From the NCBI RefSeq assembly GCF_026262505.1, contig NC_067206.1, positions 28,163,896 to 28,227,895 on the forward strand: a stretch of DNA of 64,000 nucleotides, given 5' to 3'. Below are positions 1-10,452 of the stretch, one piece after another (within the stretch, counting starts at the first letter, position 1; the number at the start of each line of letters is the position of its first letter). Made by a program: the position numbers and the translations under genes. Source of the DNA: Trichomonas vaginalis G3 (Eukaryota > Parabasalia > Trichomonadida > Trichomonadidae). The notes beneath the pieces were generated by a model. The model was not told where the DNA came from, made no database searches, and saw only the letters and a list, made by a program, of their open reading frames with translations.

Positions 1-363
1 CTTGAGGAATGGAGGATTTTGCTTGAAAGACTCAAATATACCTTCTCTCATGACATTTTGGCTTTCTTGAGTCCATAATCCTGAATTAAATTTGGCATTT
101 TTAATTCTGGTATTTCCTAATTTCTTTAAAAGAGATCCTGACTTAGTGTTTTGCATTTTTTGAATCAAAGAATCAATTTTCTCTTTGGATTTTCTACCTT
201 CTTCCGAATCCTTATCATATGTATAAACAGCTTCAATTTTAAATTTCATTATTTGGAAATATTGTTCTACACTATCATATCTAACACCATTGATAATGAA
301 AGGCCTAATTGCAAAGTTACTGAGTTCAGCATTCTCGTTAGTGCTATAGTATATATTGATCAT
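1..363 (-). CDS. NADAR-domain protein, N-terminal 121 residues (runs off the window)
   Basis: The frame is open from an ATG at 363 to the left edge, directly preceded by an in-frame stop. The N-terminus reads YYSTNENAELSNFAIRPF, followed by YDSVEQYFQIMKF. Further on come a basic linker, FNSGLWTQESQNVM and ESFKQNPPFLK at the edge. This matches the order in the NADAR family (DUF1768, YbiA-like): an N-terminal Y..xNE...SNF, then the S/T-V-E-x-Y-F-Q helix, then LW......V...G....F.QNP. Known members act on ADP-ribose-linked or riboflavin-pathway metabolites as N-glycosidases. The C-terminal third, including the usual WG motif, lies outside the window. No promoter motif was recognised upstream. Confidence 0.75.
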   Translation of the reverse strand, partial: MINIYYSTNENAELSNFAIRPFIINGVRYDSVEQYFQIMKFKIEAVYTYDKDSEEGRKSKEKIDSLIQKMQNTKSGSLLKKLGNTRIKNAKFNSGLWTQESQNVMREGIFESFKQNPPFLK

Positions 364-929
364 CTAAAAATTTACTATTTTGTTGACGCAAAATGAAATT
401 TTGAGAGCAGATTGTGAGCTTTACAAAATTTGCAAGCGAAATTTTGCTCCACTCACAACCTGACTCATGAATTTCATATTTTAAGCCAAACTGTTTCACT
501 CCATTCAATTTTAATTTGAATTCAATAGTCATAATTATACCAAAAATTGTATAGAATTCTAACTGCTCATTTTTGGATAACATCTCATGTCAAATTTGAT
601 GAGATGTCGATCATATTTCGAAAACTTTCCCTTTTTATCAACAAATTTAAACCAATTTAATGATACATAACCAAATGAAATAACTATACTTAAAATATAA
701 GTGCAGAAATAATTATTTAAGTTTAAATATAGTCCAGCTGAAAAGCTGAATGTAATCCATGCTTGAATATTTATTAAACAATTTATATTAATATTTCAAC
801 ATAAATAAATAAAAATATAATAAACCTTGTCAAAGTCTATTTCATGGTTACAACGCGCCACTTAAAGGCAGTTGATTCCTTTAATTTTGATAAAATAACG
901 GGACTTCCTTCAGTTACAGGATGGCGCAC
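364..929. other. Intergenic stretch
   Basis: AT-rich sequence between the NADAR gene start and the first foldback element. A 79-codon minus-strand frame (344-583) overlaps the NADAR gene in another phase and resembles nothing I know, so I do not call it. I see no RNA gene or clear regulatory site. Confidence 0.5.
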
Positions 930-2162
930 TGTTGTAAACAGAAATTCATCAAAAGTGACACCTCAGAAAAGCTAAAATATTGAATTTTTGGAACTTTTGA
1001 TAGAGCACGTTTTTAAATATTAATTAAAGTAAATGTATATTTTGTAAAGATTCTTTTTAATAAAAAAAATAAAATTTTGAAGAAGAACACAAAATCTTCT
1101 GAAAAATAATATCACATAAACTCATATTATTTTCTAATATATAACTATTTTCTATAAAAATCAAATTCAATGATGTTAAAAGCGAAGGATAAACCTCAAA
1201 ATTTACGAATATAATGCTTATCTATCATAAAACCATATGAAATATCAATTTTTGCTTTACGCCTAATTTTTGACGACAATTAGCAAAAAATGTTAAATGT
1301 TAACACTCAGTCCATTTGAATATGAAAAATAAAATTGACTTTGATTAAATGTTTTTATTTATCATGCAATTCTTCTTGCGACCAAAGATTTGAATAAAAT
1401 TTCAAAAAATAAGATAGCTTAAAAATAATATACGGTAGTGTTTACTAATAGATGAATAGTATATAAATTCAATTAAAATGGATTTCCAAAATATATAAAA
1501 TTTGATCATAAATAAAATTGTTTTAAATTACTTCTTCATTGAAATTATAACAATTATTTTTGGTTTTATATTTTTTTGGATCAAATCCATTTTAATAGAA
1601 TTTATATACTATTCATCTATTAGTAAACACTACCGTATATTATTTTTAAGCTATCTTATTTTTTGAAATTTTATTCAAATCTTTGGTCGCAAGAAGAATT
1701 GCATGATAAATAAAAACATTTAATCAAAGTCAATTTTATTTTTCATATTCAAATGGACTGAGTGTTAACATTTAACATTTTTTGCTAATTGTCGTCAAAA
1801 ATTAGGCGTAAAGCAAAAATTGATATTTCATATGGTTTTATGATAGATAAGCATTATATTCCCACTCATTATATTCGTAAATTTTGAGGTTTATCCTTCG
1901 CTTTTAACATCATTGAATTTGATTTTTATAGTAAATAGTTATATATTAGAAAATAATATGAGTTTATGTGATATTATTTTTCAGAAGATTTCATTCTATA
2001 TGCCTATGAAAAGTACTCTCAAAACTAACTTTTTCCTAATTATAATTAAATCTAGAATATTGTATTATGCTTAGTATTATTTCATTTTTCTCATTCAATT
2101 TAGAATTTACAAATGTCAAAAAATTGAGAGCCGTCACTTTTGGTGAATTTCTGTTTATTACA
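930..2162. mobile_element. Foldback (long terminal inverted repeat) DNA element, copy 1, non-autonomous
   Basis: About 1.23 kb that is almost wholly palindromic: the first ~600 bases (from TGTTGTAAACAGAAATTCAT at 930) return as the reverse complement in the last ~600 (ending CTGTTTATTACA at 2162). A short unique centre lies around 1500-1570. It encodes no protein. The two tips differ slightly (TGTTGTAAACAG on the left, TGTAATAAACAG on the right when read inward). Possible 4 bp flanking repeats are CACT at 927-930 and 2161-2164. The copy at 33358-38885 is the same element in opposite orientation, so this is a dispersed family. No transposase for it is seen here. Confidence 0.85.
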
Positions 2163-2360
2163 CTCTCCTTCTGCTGAGGTACTTAAGGAAGAAATACAAT
2201 TTTGAGTTTGGCACGATAATATATAATCGTTGTATAAACAAAATAATTGTTTTGGGTGTTGATTAAATCTCTGCAAAACGACTTTATCACCTTCTTCTCC
2301 CTCATCTGCGAAGCTGAGATAAAAAGAAGGTTGAGATTCAGAGCAAATAAAGCATTTCAT
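2163..2360 (-). pseudogene. Short coding remnant cut by the foldback element
   Basis: A minus-strand frame begins with ATG at 2360 and runs about 65 codons (cysteine-containing start MKCFICSESQPSF, acidic patch DEGEEGD) before entering the tip of the foldback element, where it soon stops. I do not recognise the product. It may be the 5' end of a host gene interrupted by the insertion, or chance coding potential. Confidence 0.2.
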
Positions 2361-2910
2361 TGTCTATTAATTGTGAAAAAGTGACATTTTCTACTTTATG
2401 AAATCCTCAGCTTTTGCAATCTTCGAAAATTCCATAAAATAAGATAAGAAATGAGATAACATCTATCGTCGGTTCCTCAATGTAAAATAGTTAGTCTTTA
2501 TCTATCAATTTAAGCATAACTTGAAAATTTCGAATAATGATGCCATGATTCGTGCTATAAATCATTTTATTCTGCATGCAAAAGGGGTGTTCATTTTTGA
2601 ATCCTTCAGATATAAGTTCATCATCAAGATATTTCTACTCATAACCAATAATTCTATTCTTCTAAAGAACAAGAATATTTAATAAAAAATTCAAGAACAT
2701 TCTTAAATTGAATTGTTTTCTCAAATCGAAACAACGATAAAAGAACAATCTATACGATAATTGAGTATTATTGATTTTACAACACTTTACAGTTTCTCTC
2801 AAAAGAAAGAAATTCAATACTATAGGCAATTTTCTTCAATATTTATATTGCTAATAATATTTTAAATGAATTTACATTGAACTTATCGGAAAAATTCTCA
2901 AAAAATTCAA
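2361..2910. other. Intergenic stretch upstream of the Hook-like gene
   Basis: AT-rich DNA with no supported gene. I see no TATA-like or other convincing promoter motif in it. Confidence 0.45.
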
Positions 2911-3438
2911 ATGAATGATATTGTTCGATCCTTACTTTCTTGGCTGAATTTGACAGGGAAACTGAACGATATCAAGACATTTCAGGAGTGTGATGACTAT
3001 ATGATGATATTAGATGCTTTTAAAACATTATTCCCTGAAATAATTCTTGATGAAAAAGAAGAAAACGGGACATTTATAGAATATATCAACAAATTTAACT
3101 TTTCTAATATATCAGAAATCCTTAATGTTAAATTAGACGATTTTCTAAATTGTGATCCAAAAACAATCGAAGAAATTGTGAAGAGAATCTTCTTTTTAAT
3201 GGCTCAGAATCATAGAACAGAACTTACACATCAAATAGAAAAGCTTGAATTTATTGAACGCCAAGATTTGCAATTACTTTTAGAACAAAATATGAAAAAT
3301 AAAAAGTATTTAAAGCTTGCAAAGTCAATAAGAGCTTACTCCACAAATGTTAATACTTTATTGGCAAATAAAAAACGCGCTATTGACAAGTTTGATGAAA
3401 TGGAAAGAATTAAGGATACCCTTACATTGCGTAGTTAG
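2911..3438 (+). CDS. Hook-like protein, N-terminal calponin-homology-type domain (5' piece)
   Basis: 175 codons from ATG. The start MNDIVRSLLSWLNL, followed by ECDDYMMILDAFKTLFP, has the pattern of the Hook N-terminal CH-like domain (SLL.WL..., then a helix with V/M-x-I-L-x-x-x). Residues ~85-125 (KTIEEIVKRIFFLMAQNHR, then EKLEFIERQDLQLLLEQ) fit the Hook segment that follows it, with a ..LEE..Q..... helix. Basic coiled-coil-like sequence begins after ~125. Hook proteins normally continue into a long coiled coil and link cargo to dynein on microtubules. Here the frame ends early, and coiled-coil coding resumes only at 5644, so this is probably the front of an interrupted gene. The CH call rests on pattern only. 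Confidence 0.55.
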   Translation: MNDIVRSLLSWLNLTGKLNDIKTFQECDDYMMILDAFKTLFPEIILDEKEENGTFIEYINKFNFSNISEILNVKLDDFLNCDPKTIEEIVKRIFFLMAQNHRTELTHQIEKLEFIERQDLQLLLEQNMKNKKYLKLAKSIRAYSTNVNTLLANKKRAIDKFDEMERIKDTLTLRS

Positions 3439-5693
3439 AAAGAGAATATGATATTGTCATGATTGCTAAAGTTTTAGGCTCCAGAAATGAATATACATCA
3501 AACTGAAACAATTGATAAATTGAATGAACTTTTGAGAGGTTCTCAAATAAAAAAAATTATCTAATTTTTTACAATATTACTATTATTTTATCCACATATG
3601 TATATATAGTAATTTGAGAAAACTTTTAGGAAAAAATAAGTTTAATAAAAATCTGAATTTTACTTGTTGTGGGATTGTTATTAATTGACACTCCAGACGT
3701 ATTACTAATAGTTATGCGTATGCAATTAAAGTATTTCTGATGGACAAAATGTGAGATTTATATCAGATAATTCATTTCTACTATTAAGTTATTCATTTAT
3801 GAATTTGCACTTATTCGCACTAAATAAATAACTATTAAAAATTGTTTTAATTAATTGACACCATATAATAGAGTGAATTTTGTTTGATCAAACAACAATA
3901 GATGATAGATATAAAGCCAAGAAACTTGCTATTAATATGCTCTACTTGCTATTTCAATGTAAGTATGATATTTTCTAAATGTTTCGTTCAGATAACTTAG
4001 ATATATTAGTCAAAATTTGAAATTTTAATAGCACATATATTAAAAATAATTATTATTCATAAAAGATTAATGAAATAGTAAAAAAATCAATCAAATTATA
4101 AAAATACAACATTTAGAAGAATTCTTATTATCCTTCAAAAAGTCAGTATTTCTGCTGTAATTTTCTACAACATTGTAGTTATTGCACTTTGTCTATGGAT
4201 TTGTATATATGTTATATATAAATTATATATTTAAACTGCCCATAAGTGCAATTTTTATATAAATTGTTTATTTCTTTAACAATTTCATATGAAATATGCT
4301 TTTTTAAGCGTATCAAAGCTATGTTCTTAATGTGCATGGATATATCAAGAAAAATGTCGAAAAAAAAATGTGAATTCAAAAATTCACTGAATTTTCACCG
4401 TTTTTTGAATTTTGCTACAGCACTAATATTAAATAATACTAAAATCTTCTGTCTTTGTAAAAGAATAAATTCTGACAAAAAGTGCTCGTTTAAATTTAAT
4501 GATCATCTGTATGACTAAGTGGTAAAAAGTGTTTATGACCAAAAAAGGGTTACATGCTTAGTCTATTTTTCTGACAGGATACTCTAGATTTACATGATCT
4601 CTATTTCATATCTCCGTTTTTAGATTCTTCGACAGATTTTATGATAGAAAACCAAGATTAACAAATTTCCGGCATGTTAATGAAGAAATCTGCAGCTACC
4701 CTCAATATTATTTCAATAATCAGTATCGTTTCTCTTACAATTTATTTTTTTCTCAATAATTTAACAAGAAATAACAATACACACTTGGTTTTACGTATAA
4801 AAGCTAAGTGTCGAACTTAATCAACTTTACTTACTTAGCAAATGAATATTTTTGTGGTTGCGAGTTCTGAATGCTGAAGTTTTAGATTTCTCTATAAATG
4901 ATATCATTGCACTTACAATGTTGTTCCAGCCTATCGCATAAATCATAGAAAATCCAAAAAAAAATAATATAAAGAAAATTCATGTCATGAAGTTCAAAAA
5001 ATACCGTGTAACATTAAAATTTGTTATGCATAATACATTTTAGCTATTATTGATTTTTTTTAATTTTCGAGAAATTGAATGGTGAGTCCGATAGAGAAAT
5101 TTTTAAAAATCCTAGTGCCTCATAGAAGTAATTTCCCTCGTCTCCCATACTTCCAAATGTATGTATCATATGACATAAACTTTTATGCATTACACAAGTG
5201 GCCAATAATATCTATAGAGTAAAAAATTAGAAATTTAAATTTTTTATATGATAGTTATATTTCAGATTTGCGAGCGTAACTTTTTTCTCCATGGCATACT
5301 TGTTTTAAGAGCAAATGATCAAAATCGTCCTTCAATTATTGAAGGAGCTGATATCTTTTGAAAATTGAATTGAAAGGGTATTCAATTTTCAAATTTCCTC
5401 TCAATTTTGGAAACATATCAACTCTATGAATTAACAATTATGTGCCTTCACAGTTTATCAGTCATATAAGGTGCTTATAAAGAAAAAAGTTACGCTCGCA
5501 AAATATGTTTTTATATAGATTTCACATAAAATAATTATGTAATTTCTAAAAAGAATATTTTTGTTCTTGAATATTAAAGTGTATTGTAGTTTAAAAAGTT
5601 TTAAATATGTTGCTAAAATTTCAGTTTTATAGCTCATGTTTAGCATGACTTCTTCGTATGCGCAAAAAATCTGACACGTAAGGGTATCCTTAA
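3410..5693. repeat. 16 bp inverted repeat bounding the gap in the Hook-like gene
   Basis: TTAAGGATACCCTTAC lies at 3410-3425, at the end of the 5' coding piece. Its exact reverse complement lies at 5678-5693, at the front of the 3' coding piece. Both copies are inside coding-like sequence. The arrangement suggests that the 2.25 kb between them was inverted or inserted in a rearrangement of the gene. Confidence 0.6.
3439..5643. other. AT-rich DNA separating the two Hook-like pieces
   Basis: Just after the first piece, other frames at about 3440-3565 still read coiled-coil-like (REYDIVMIAKVLGSRNEY, then ETIDKLNELLRGSQIKK). This looks like decayed coding sequence of the same gene. From 3570 to 5640 I see no supported gene. 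A 90-codon plus-strand frame at 4246-4518 and a 92-codon minus-strand frame at 5458-5736 are not convincing as genes, although the latter begins with the same KDTLT residues as the end of the 5' piece because it crosses the inverted repeat. Confidence 0.4.
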
Positions 5694-6312
5694 CGAAAAA
5701 ATTGTTCAAAGAGAAGAAATAATTGCTAAAAATCAAGTTAAATCTATAGCAGAAAAAGTAAAATCAAGAAATATACTCAACAATGCAAATGAAGAGCTTA
5801 AATCTTATAATATCACCCTTCAAAAAGAGATAAACAAAGAAAATATCGAAATAGATAGTAAAGAAACGGAAATAAATGATAAGTTGGCATCTATTATTCA
5901 TCAAAACAAAAAACATAAAACTGATATCAGAAAATTAGAAAATGGTATTAAACCAAGCGCGTCTTTTGATGACAAATACCAAAATTGCGTTAAATCTTTA
6001 CGATCATTAAAAGAAAATGCAAAGGATCTTTCAATTGCAAGAGAGCAGATTTCAAAAGAATACAAAGAATTAAAAGAAGATAGAAAACAAATATTACAAG
6101 AGAGCATTGATGAACTTAAAGCGACTCTTTCACAAAATCTGCATCGCCTAGAAGCGGAAAGAACAAGTGGAGAATCATTTCAAATGTTGCAGACTCTAAT
6201 TGAAGAGAGGAAGAAGAGAGACAATTTACTTAAGCAATATACTATTGTTAAACAGCAATTTCATCAAAAATTTATCAAAATTCGTGCAAATATGAATTCT
6301 CAGTTAATATGA
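5644..6312 (+). CDS. Coiled-coil 3' piece of the Hook-like gene
   Basis: A frame open from 5644 encodes about 220 residues of highly charged, heptad-like sequence (KIVQREEIIAKNQVKSI, then RSLKENAKDLSIAREQISKE, then LEAERTSGESFQMLQTL) and ends at 6312. There is no in-frame ATG near its beginning, which fits a downstream fragment rather than a gene with its own start. It lies in the same orientation as the CH-type piece at 2911-3438 and shares the 16 bp inverted repeat with it. I infer that the two were once one gene. A separate coiled-coil gene using a non-ATG start is less likely. Confidence 0.5.
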   Translation, partial: HDFFVCAKNLTRKGILNEKIVQREEIIAKNQVKSIAEKVKSRNILNNANEELKSYNITLQKEINKENIEIDSKETEINDKLASIIHQNKKHKTDIRKLENGIKPSASFDDKYQNCVKSLRSLKENAKDLSIAREQISKEYKELKEDRKQILQESIDELKATLSQNLHRLEAERTSGESFQMLQTLIEERKKRDNLLKQYTIVKQQFHQKFIKIRANMNSQLI

Positions 6313-6917
6313 ATCCAAAATATCAAAAATACTGATCCACTAGCATAATGATCTTTGAACTATTTTATTTTATCATGTTTGTATTAAAAGTGCATTTCGA
6401 TGTAACGCTTCTTTTTGTTTAAAACTATGAGCATGAAGTTTTGTCTGCAAATTTGTGCTATTAAGCACAAAGTATATGAATTTGTATCATTTTCTCAGCT
6501 ATATTCCTAAAAAAAATGAATAGTTCTTAATGATTATTATTAACTTTGTAAATACTTAAGCAATTAATATTCCTGAAAAGAGTCAACAATCAACCAAATG
6601 TGGGAAGGCATTTTAAGTGATCACGAAAAACGAAGGTGTAATTGGATGAAACTGTACGTGAAGGATTGATGATCTTTGTCCAGAACAGTTTTTTATAATT
6701 CAAATCCATGTAGTATTACATATTCCCATCTGAGAGGCTGAATAGCTGGTCACGATTTTGAATTGATATTCAACCAGCTTTGAAATGCTGCCCTTATGAA
6801 ATTTTTGATATTGCCTTTATCTGGAAACTGCGCTCTTCAATTATTTCAAGAAAATCGATGAGAAAATTCATCAAAGTGCGTTAGCGTTCAATTTTCGTTT
6901 TATCAAACTTGAAATTA
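6313..6917. other. Intergenic stretch
   Basis: No supported gene or RNA. The last seven bases (6911-6917, GAAATTA) are the left target duplication of the Mutator-like element that follows. Confidence 0.5.
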
Positions 6918-9373
6918 TAAGGGTTTCGTTTTGCTAAAATTGTCACTTTTATAGCATATTTGTTTTTGGATGTTTTGCGAAACCAAAAAAAACTATGATA
7001 TACAATGTGTGTGTAAAGAAAATACTTTATTTACTAGTTAAAAAATCATTTGGTATTGATCAAGTTATTTTTTCTGGATAAGATATTATATGGATAATTG
7101 GATAGAAAATACAATTATATAATCTTGTACCTGGTTTAATTAAGCTAATTGTCATCAGAAACTTGTAATTTTTATGAATTTCAGATTTTCTTTTCATTAC
7201 TGCTTTTCTTAATAGGTCAAGTTCTTATTTACGTTATAAAGTATGTAGGGCTGTACAAGATTTAAAAAAACATTGCCGGGTTACCGTAGAGGCCTAAAAA
7301 AATCGCGCCTCGGCGGCAAGCCGCCTCGGCATTAAGAATGCGCATCTAAATTTTTATATGTCCTTCTTTCTTTTATTTTTCCCTTCCCTTCCCTTTCTTT
7401 TCTTTTTCTTTTTTTTCCCTCCTCTTGCTCTCATTTACCTTTTTTTCCTTTTCTCATCATTTTTCAAAATTTTAAATTTTTATCAAAAATCTTGCCTATA
7501 AAAGCAGATTCTGGAACCTTTTAATGCCTCTTAATCAATATTATACAGCATAAAGCATATTAAATGAAAGTAATTACGTATAAATTTATTTTATTATCTT
7601 ATTTATTAATTCTTTAGCATGTATTGTTTAATATTAACTTTTCTGTACATTAAATATGATATCTCCAAAGTATGAATGCCTTGTAACGAAACGAAAACTT
7701 AATTTTATGTTGAATATTTGTCACAAACATTAGATTATTAAAATATATGTTGGATATCCCTTAGTATGAGACTTCATGACTCTTGTAGTCTAACGTGAGC
7801 TTTGGATTGCAAGCTCTGTGGTTAACGAACATAAATTAATTGTAAAGTTTTCAAAATTTTTCATCGTTTCTATCAGCATCTATTTTTCCTTTAAAATAAT
7901 ATATTTGTATGAATACAATATTTAGTAATTTTTTTATTTCCCATAATTTCATTCAAAATTTCAGAAAAAATTAATTTCTATTCAATATTATTTCAGCTTC
8001 AAAACACTTCATTCTTATAGATGTTGATTCACTAAAGTGTGATACTCAATGTCTTATTTCAATGAAAATTGTTCTGCAAATTTATTTCACTTTTGACCTC
8101 ACTTTTTCCGTAATTCAATTTTTTACTTTTAATATTTTAGATCTTCATAATATCATTTGAAAAATTAACCATATAAAAAAATCAAGTTAACAATTCACTT
8201 TTTCCGTAATTCAAAAATCAAAAATATAAATAATATATCTTTTTATCAAATATTATTATTATATTCTATGAAAAATGAGGTCCGGAAATTTTGCGGATTC
8301 CCGTAACTCAATTTTACGGAAAAAGTGCAGTAAACTATTCAAAGTACGGAAAAATTGGTGTAAACTAATGATTTTACGGTAAAATCACGGAAAGTCCCGG
8401 AAGAATATATGTGCCTATATGAAATTATACAAAAATGAATCAAACGCATTTTAAAAGATTGTTCTTGTATTATAAATGCTATTCGCAGATTTATTAGTTG
8501 AAGAAAATTACCAAATTTTTGCCGATTTACAAAAAATGATTTACAAAGCATATTTTTATAAGGCTTTAAAAATCTTTAAAATGTGACCGGTGACGGAAAT
8601 CCATGGTAACCAACCGCGGTTCCCGTTTGGAATGCCATAAAAGTATGATATTTACAAATATCAAGTTATCATGTTTTTTGAGAAATTATGAGAAACAAAC
8701 AAAAATGAAAAAGATAGGAATAGCAATGAATAGTGATGTGGGTATAGAAAATGTAAGAGATATGAATGCAAAGCAATCAGTATTTAGGATATTGACCATA
8801 GATTTCGAAAAAAAAATGCTGCATATTGAGCGAAAACTATGATTATATTATAAGGCTGTCATTTAAAGCATAATGAAACTATTCCCTTTTCATTTTAATC
8901 GAATAAGATAGTAAAGATTTTTGAATTAGCTAGAAACTGATGAGATGTTTTCACAAATCAGATTTTTAATCTCTATAATGCATAATTCACTCAATATCTC
9001 AATTTTGATATTGCGAGATATTTTTGCTATCGGTTTCGCAATTTTGACACAATAGCAAGAGGGTTCTATAAGCATTATTATCAACGTAGAATCTGAATAT
9101 CATATCAGAAAATGTCGCAAATCTGATATTTACCCGACCAAATAGCAAAAATAATTGAATACTTTTCGCAAAAACTTTAAAAATCGATAAAAATATGAAA
9201 TATAGATATTAAAGAGACTTTTTATATAATATTCATAAAGATTTTCCAAAAATATGATACCGCAAAATTAAAAAAGTGACGTCTTGAGTGGAGTCAAAGG
9301 TCGAAATTGCTAGCTAAATGTTTTTTTAGCGAAATTGCGTATTGTACGTTTTTTTCGCAAAACGAAAACCTTA
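6918..9373 (+). mobile_element. Mutator-like repeat, copy A, split by a hAT-like insertion
   Basis: Ends are inverted: TAAGGGTTTCGTTTTGC on the left and GCAAAACGAAAACCTTA on the right. GAAATTA flanks both sides (6911-6917 and 9374-9380; an 8 bp reading GAAATTAT is also possible). The same element is present uninterrupted and inverted at 26018-27079. Duplications of 7-9 bp and the TIR form suggest a Mutator-like family. No transposase is present, so the copy is non-autonomous. A conserved coding frame (MNSDVGIENVRDMNAKQSVF and flanks, ending at 8842) is shared with copy B. In this copy the 5' part of that frame is replaced by the end of the nested element. Confidence 0.75.
7246..8639. mobile_element. 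hAT-like non-autonomous element nested in copy A
   Basis: 1394 bp flanked by an 8 bp duplication, AAAGTATG (7238-7245 and 8640-8647). Copy B has this sequence once and uninterrupted (reverse complement near 26748), so it gives the empty site. Tips are TAGGGCTGTAC and, from the other end, TATGGCATTCC (7 of 11 matching), which is hAT-like. Sub-terminal TTTTTCCGTAA-type motifs recur around 8100-8400. There is a GC-rich hairpin GGCGGCAAGCCGCC at 7312-7325 in otherwise AT-rich sequence, then a pyrimidine tract at ~7365-7460. I see no transposase. Confidence 0.7.
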
Positions 9374-9740
9374 GAAATTATGTTTAATTTCTACTTAGAA
9401 AGGCATCACATGAATGATGCAATTTGAAATAGACACAATTTTGAGTCTTTTAATTAGAAATCAATGAATTATCAACAATTTCAATATTACAATAATGTAA
9501 GTGTTACATAATTCTGTTAGAAAATATATATGTTGTGAATTTGATCAAGATATTCAACTTTTGAGAATGAACAAATCTATTTTTTTACCAAATCATTAAG
9601 AGATATGAGATCAATCGGTGAATTAAAATGAATCACCTCACAATATCATTTTACAACTTTAGAAAGATTTTATTTCATCTAATAACATCAGAAAAATTGA
9701 AACAACCATTCAATCAAAATTGAGACCTTAACGTACAGTA
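9374..9740. other. Intergenic stretch before the basic-protein gene
   Basis: Starts with the right-hand target duplication of the Mutator-like element. No gene is seen. A TCATTTTT stretch at about 9753 lies just inside the next frame and resembles the trichomonad initiator (TCA followed by pyrimidine and A/T). Confidence 0.4.
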
Positions 9741-10199
9741 ATGAAAAGCTCTTCATTTTTGATAAAAACACCGCTTCTAATTATGGAGAACATAACAGAT
9801 AACTTAGAAATCCCTAAACCTAGGCTCACTAAGATAAATCATTCACAGTCAAGCCTATCTTGCCTTGTTATTAAAGAAAATCGATCGCCGTTAAGACTTG
9901 TTGCACAAAAGAGGAACATACAGGCAAGTAAAAAGATTAGATTGACACTACCAAAAGAGGATGGCGAGCCAATTGCTACAACTCCTGTTAAAGAAGTGAA
10001 ACCAAGAAGAAAATCTCATGATGAAAATGCTTCTCCAATTAATTTCGTTCAAGATATAAGTTTAGATGAAGTATGCCATCCAAAAGGTCAAAAAAGAGCC
10101 ACCACACCAATTAGAATACGACCATCAAAACGTTTTAGACCTACGTATATAGAATCATTAGAACCAATACCAGAAGGCCCTATATTTGCATTTCTTTAG
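9741..10199 (+). CDS. Basic, proline-rich protein of unknown function
   Basis: Up to 152 residues. The more likely start is the second ATG at 9783 (MENITDNLEIPKPRL, 138 residues), because an initiator-like TCATTTTT sits between the two ATGs. The sequence is low in hydrophobic residues and rich in K, R, P, S and T, with SPLRL, TTPVKEVKPRRKS and KRATTPIRIRPSKRFRP. These Ser/Thr-Pro and Arg/Lys clusters look like phosphorylation and nuclear-localisation type motifs. No domain is recognised. The frame is on the same strand as, and 250 bases upstream of, the kinesin-like gene. A small nuclear or cell-cycle protein is a guess. Confidence 0.5.
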   Translation: MKSSSFLIKTPLLIMENITDNLEIPKPRLTKINHSQSSLSCLVIKENRSPLRLVAQKRNIQASKKIRLTLPKEDGEPIATTPVKEVKPRRKSHDENASPINFVQDISLDEVCHPKGQKRATTPIRIRPSKRFRPTYIESLEPIPEGPIFAFL

Positions 10200-10452
10200 A
10201 TTCTTTGTTACTAACTTTTCTTATCTGATTTGTCTTGTTTTCGTTCTTAAAAGAAATTATACGGCTTTGTATTAGAAAATTGATACAATCATCTTCTATT
10301 ACCATGTAAAACGTTATGTTTATTAAATATTAAGATAAAAATTTGCTATCTATATTAGTGAAGGAAACCTTGATTATTAAATGATTAAGCAACAGATATA
10401 GTGGAGGTGTATTTCTTTTCAAAAGATTCTTTAGATGATATTTTAAAAACCT

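Noticed and set aside
4246-4518. 90-codon frame
   Set aside because: No conserved feature, low-complexity AT-rich coding, no homologue recognised.
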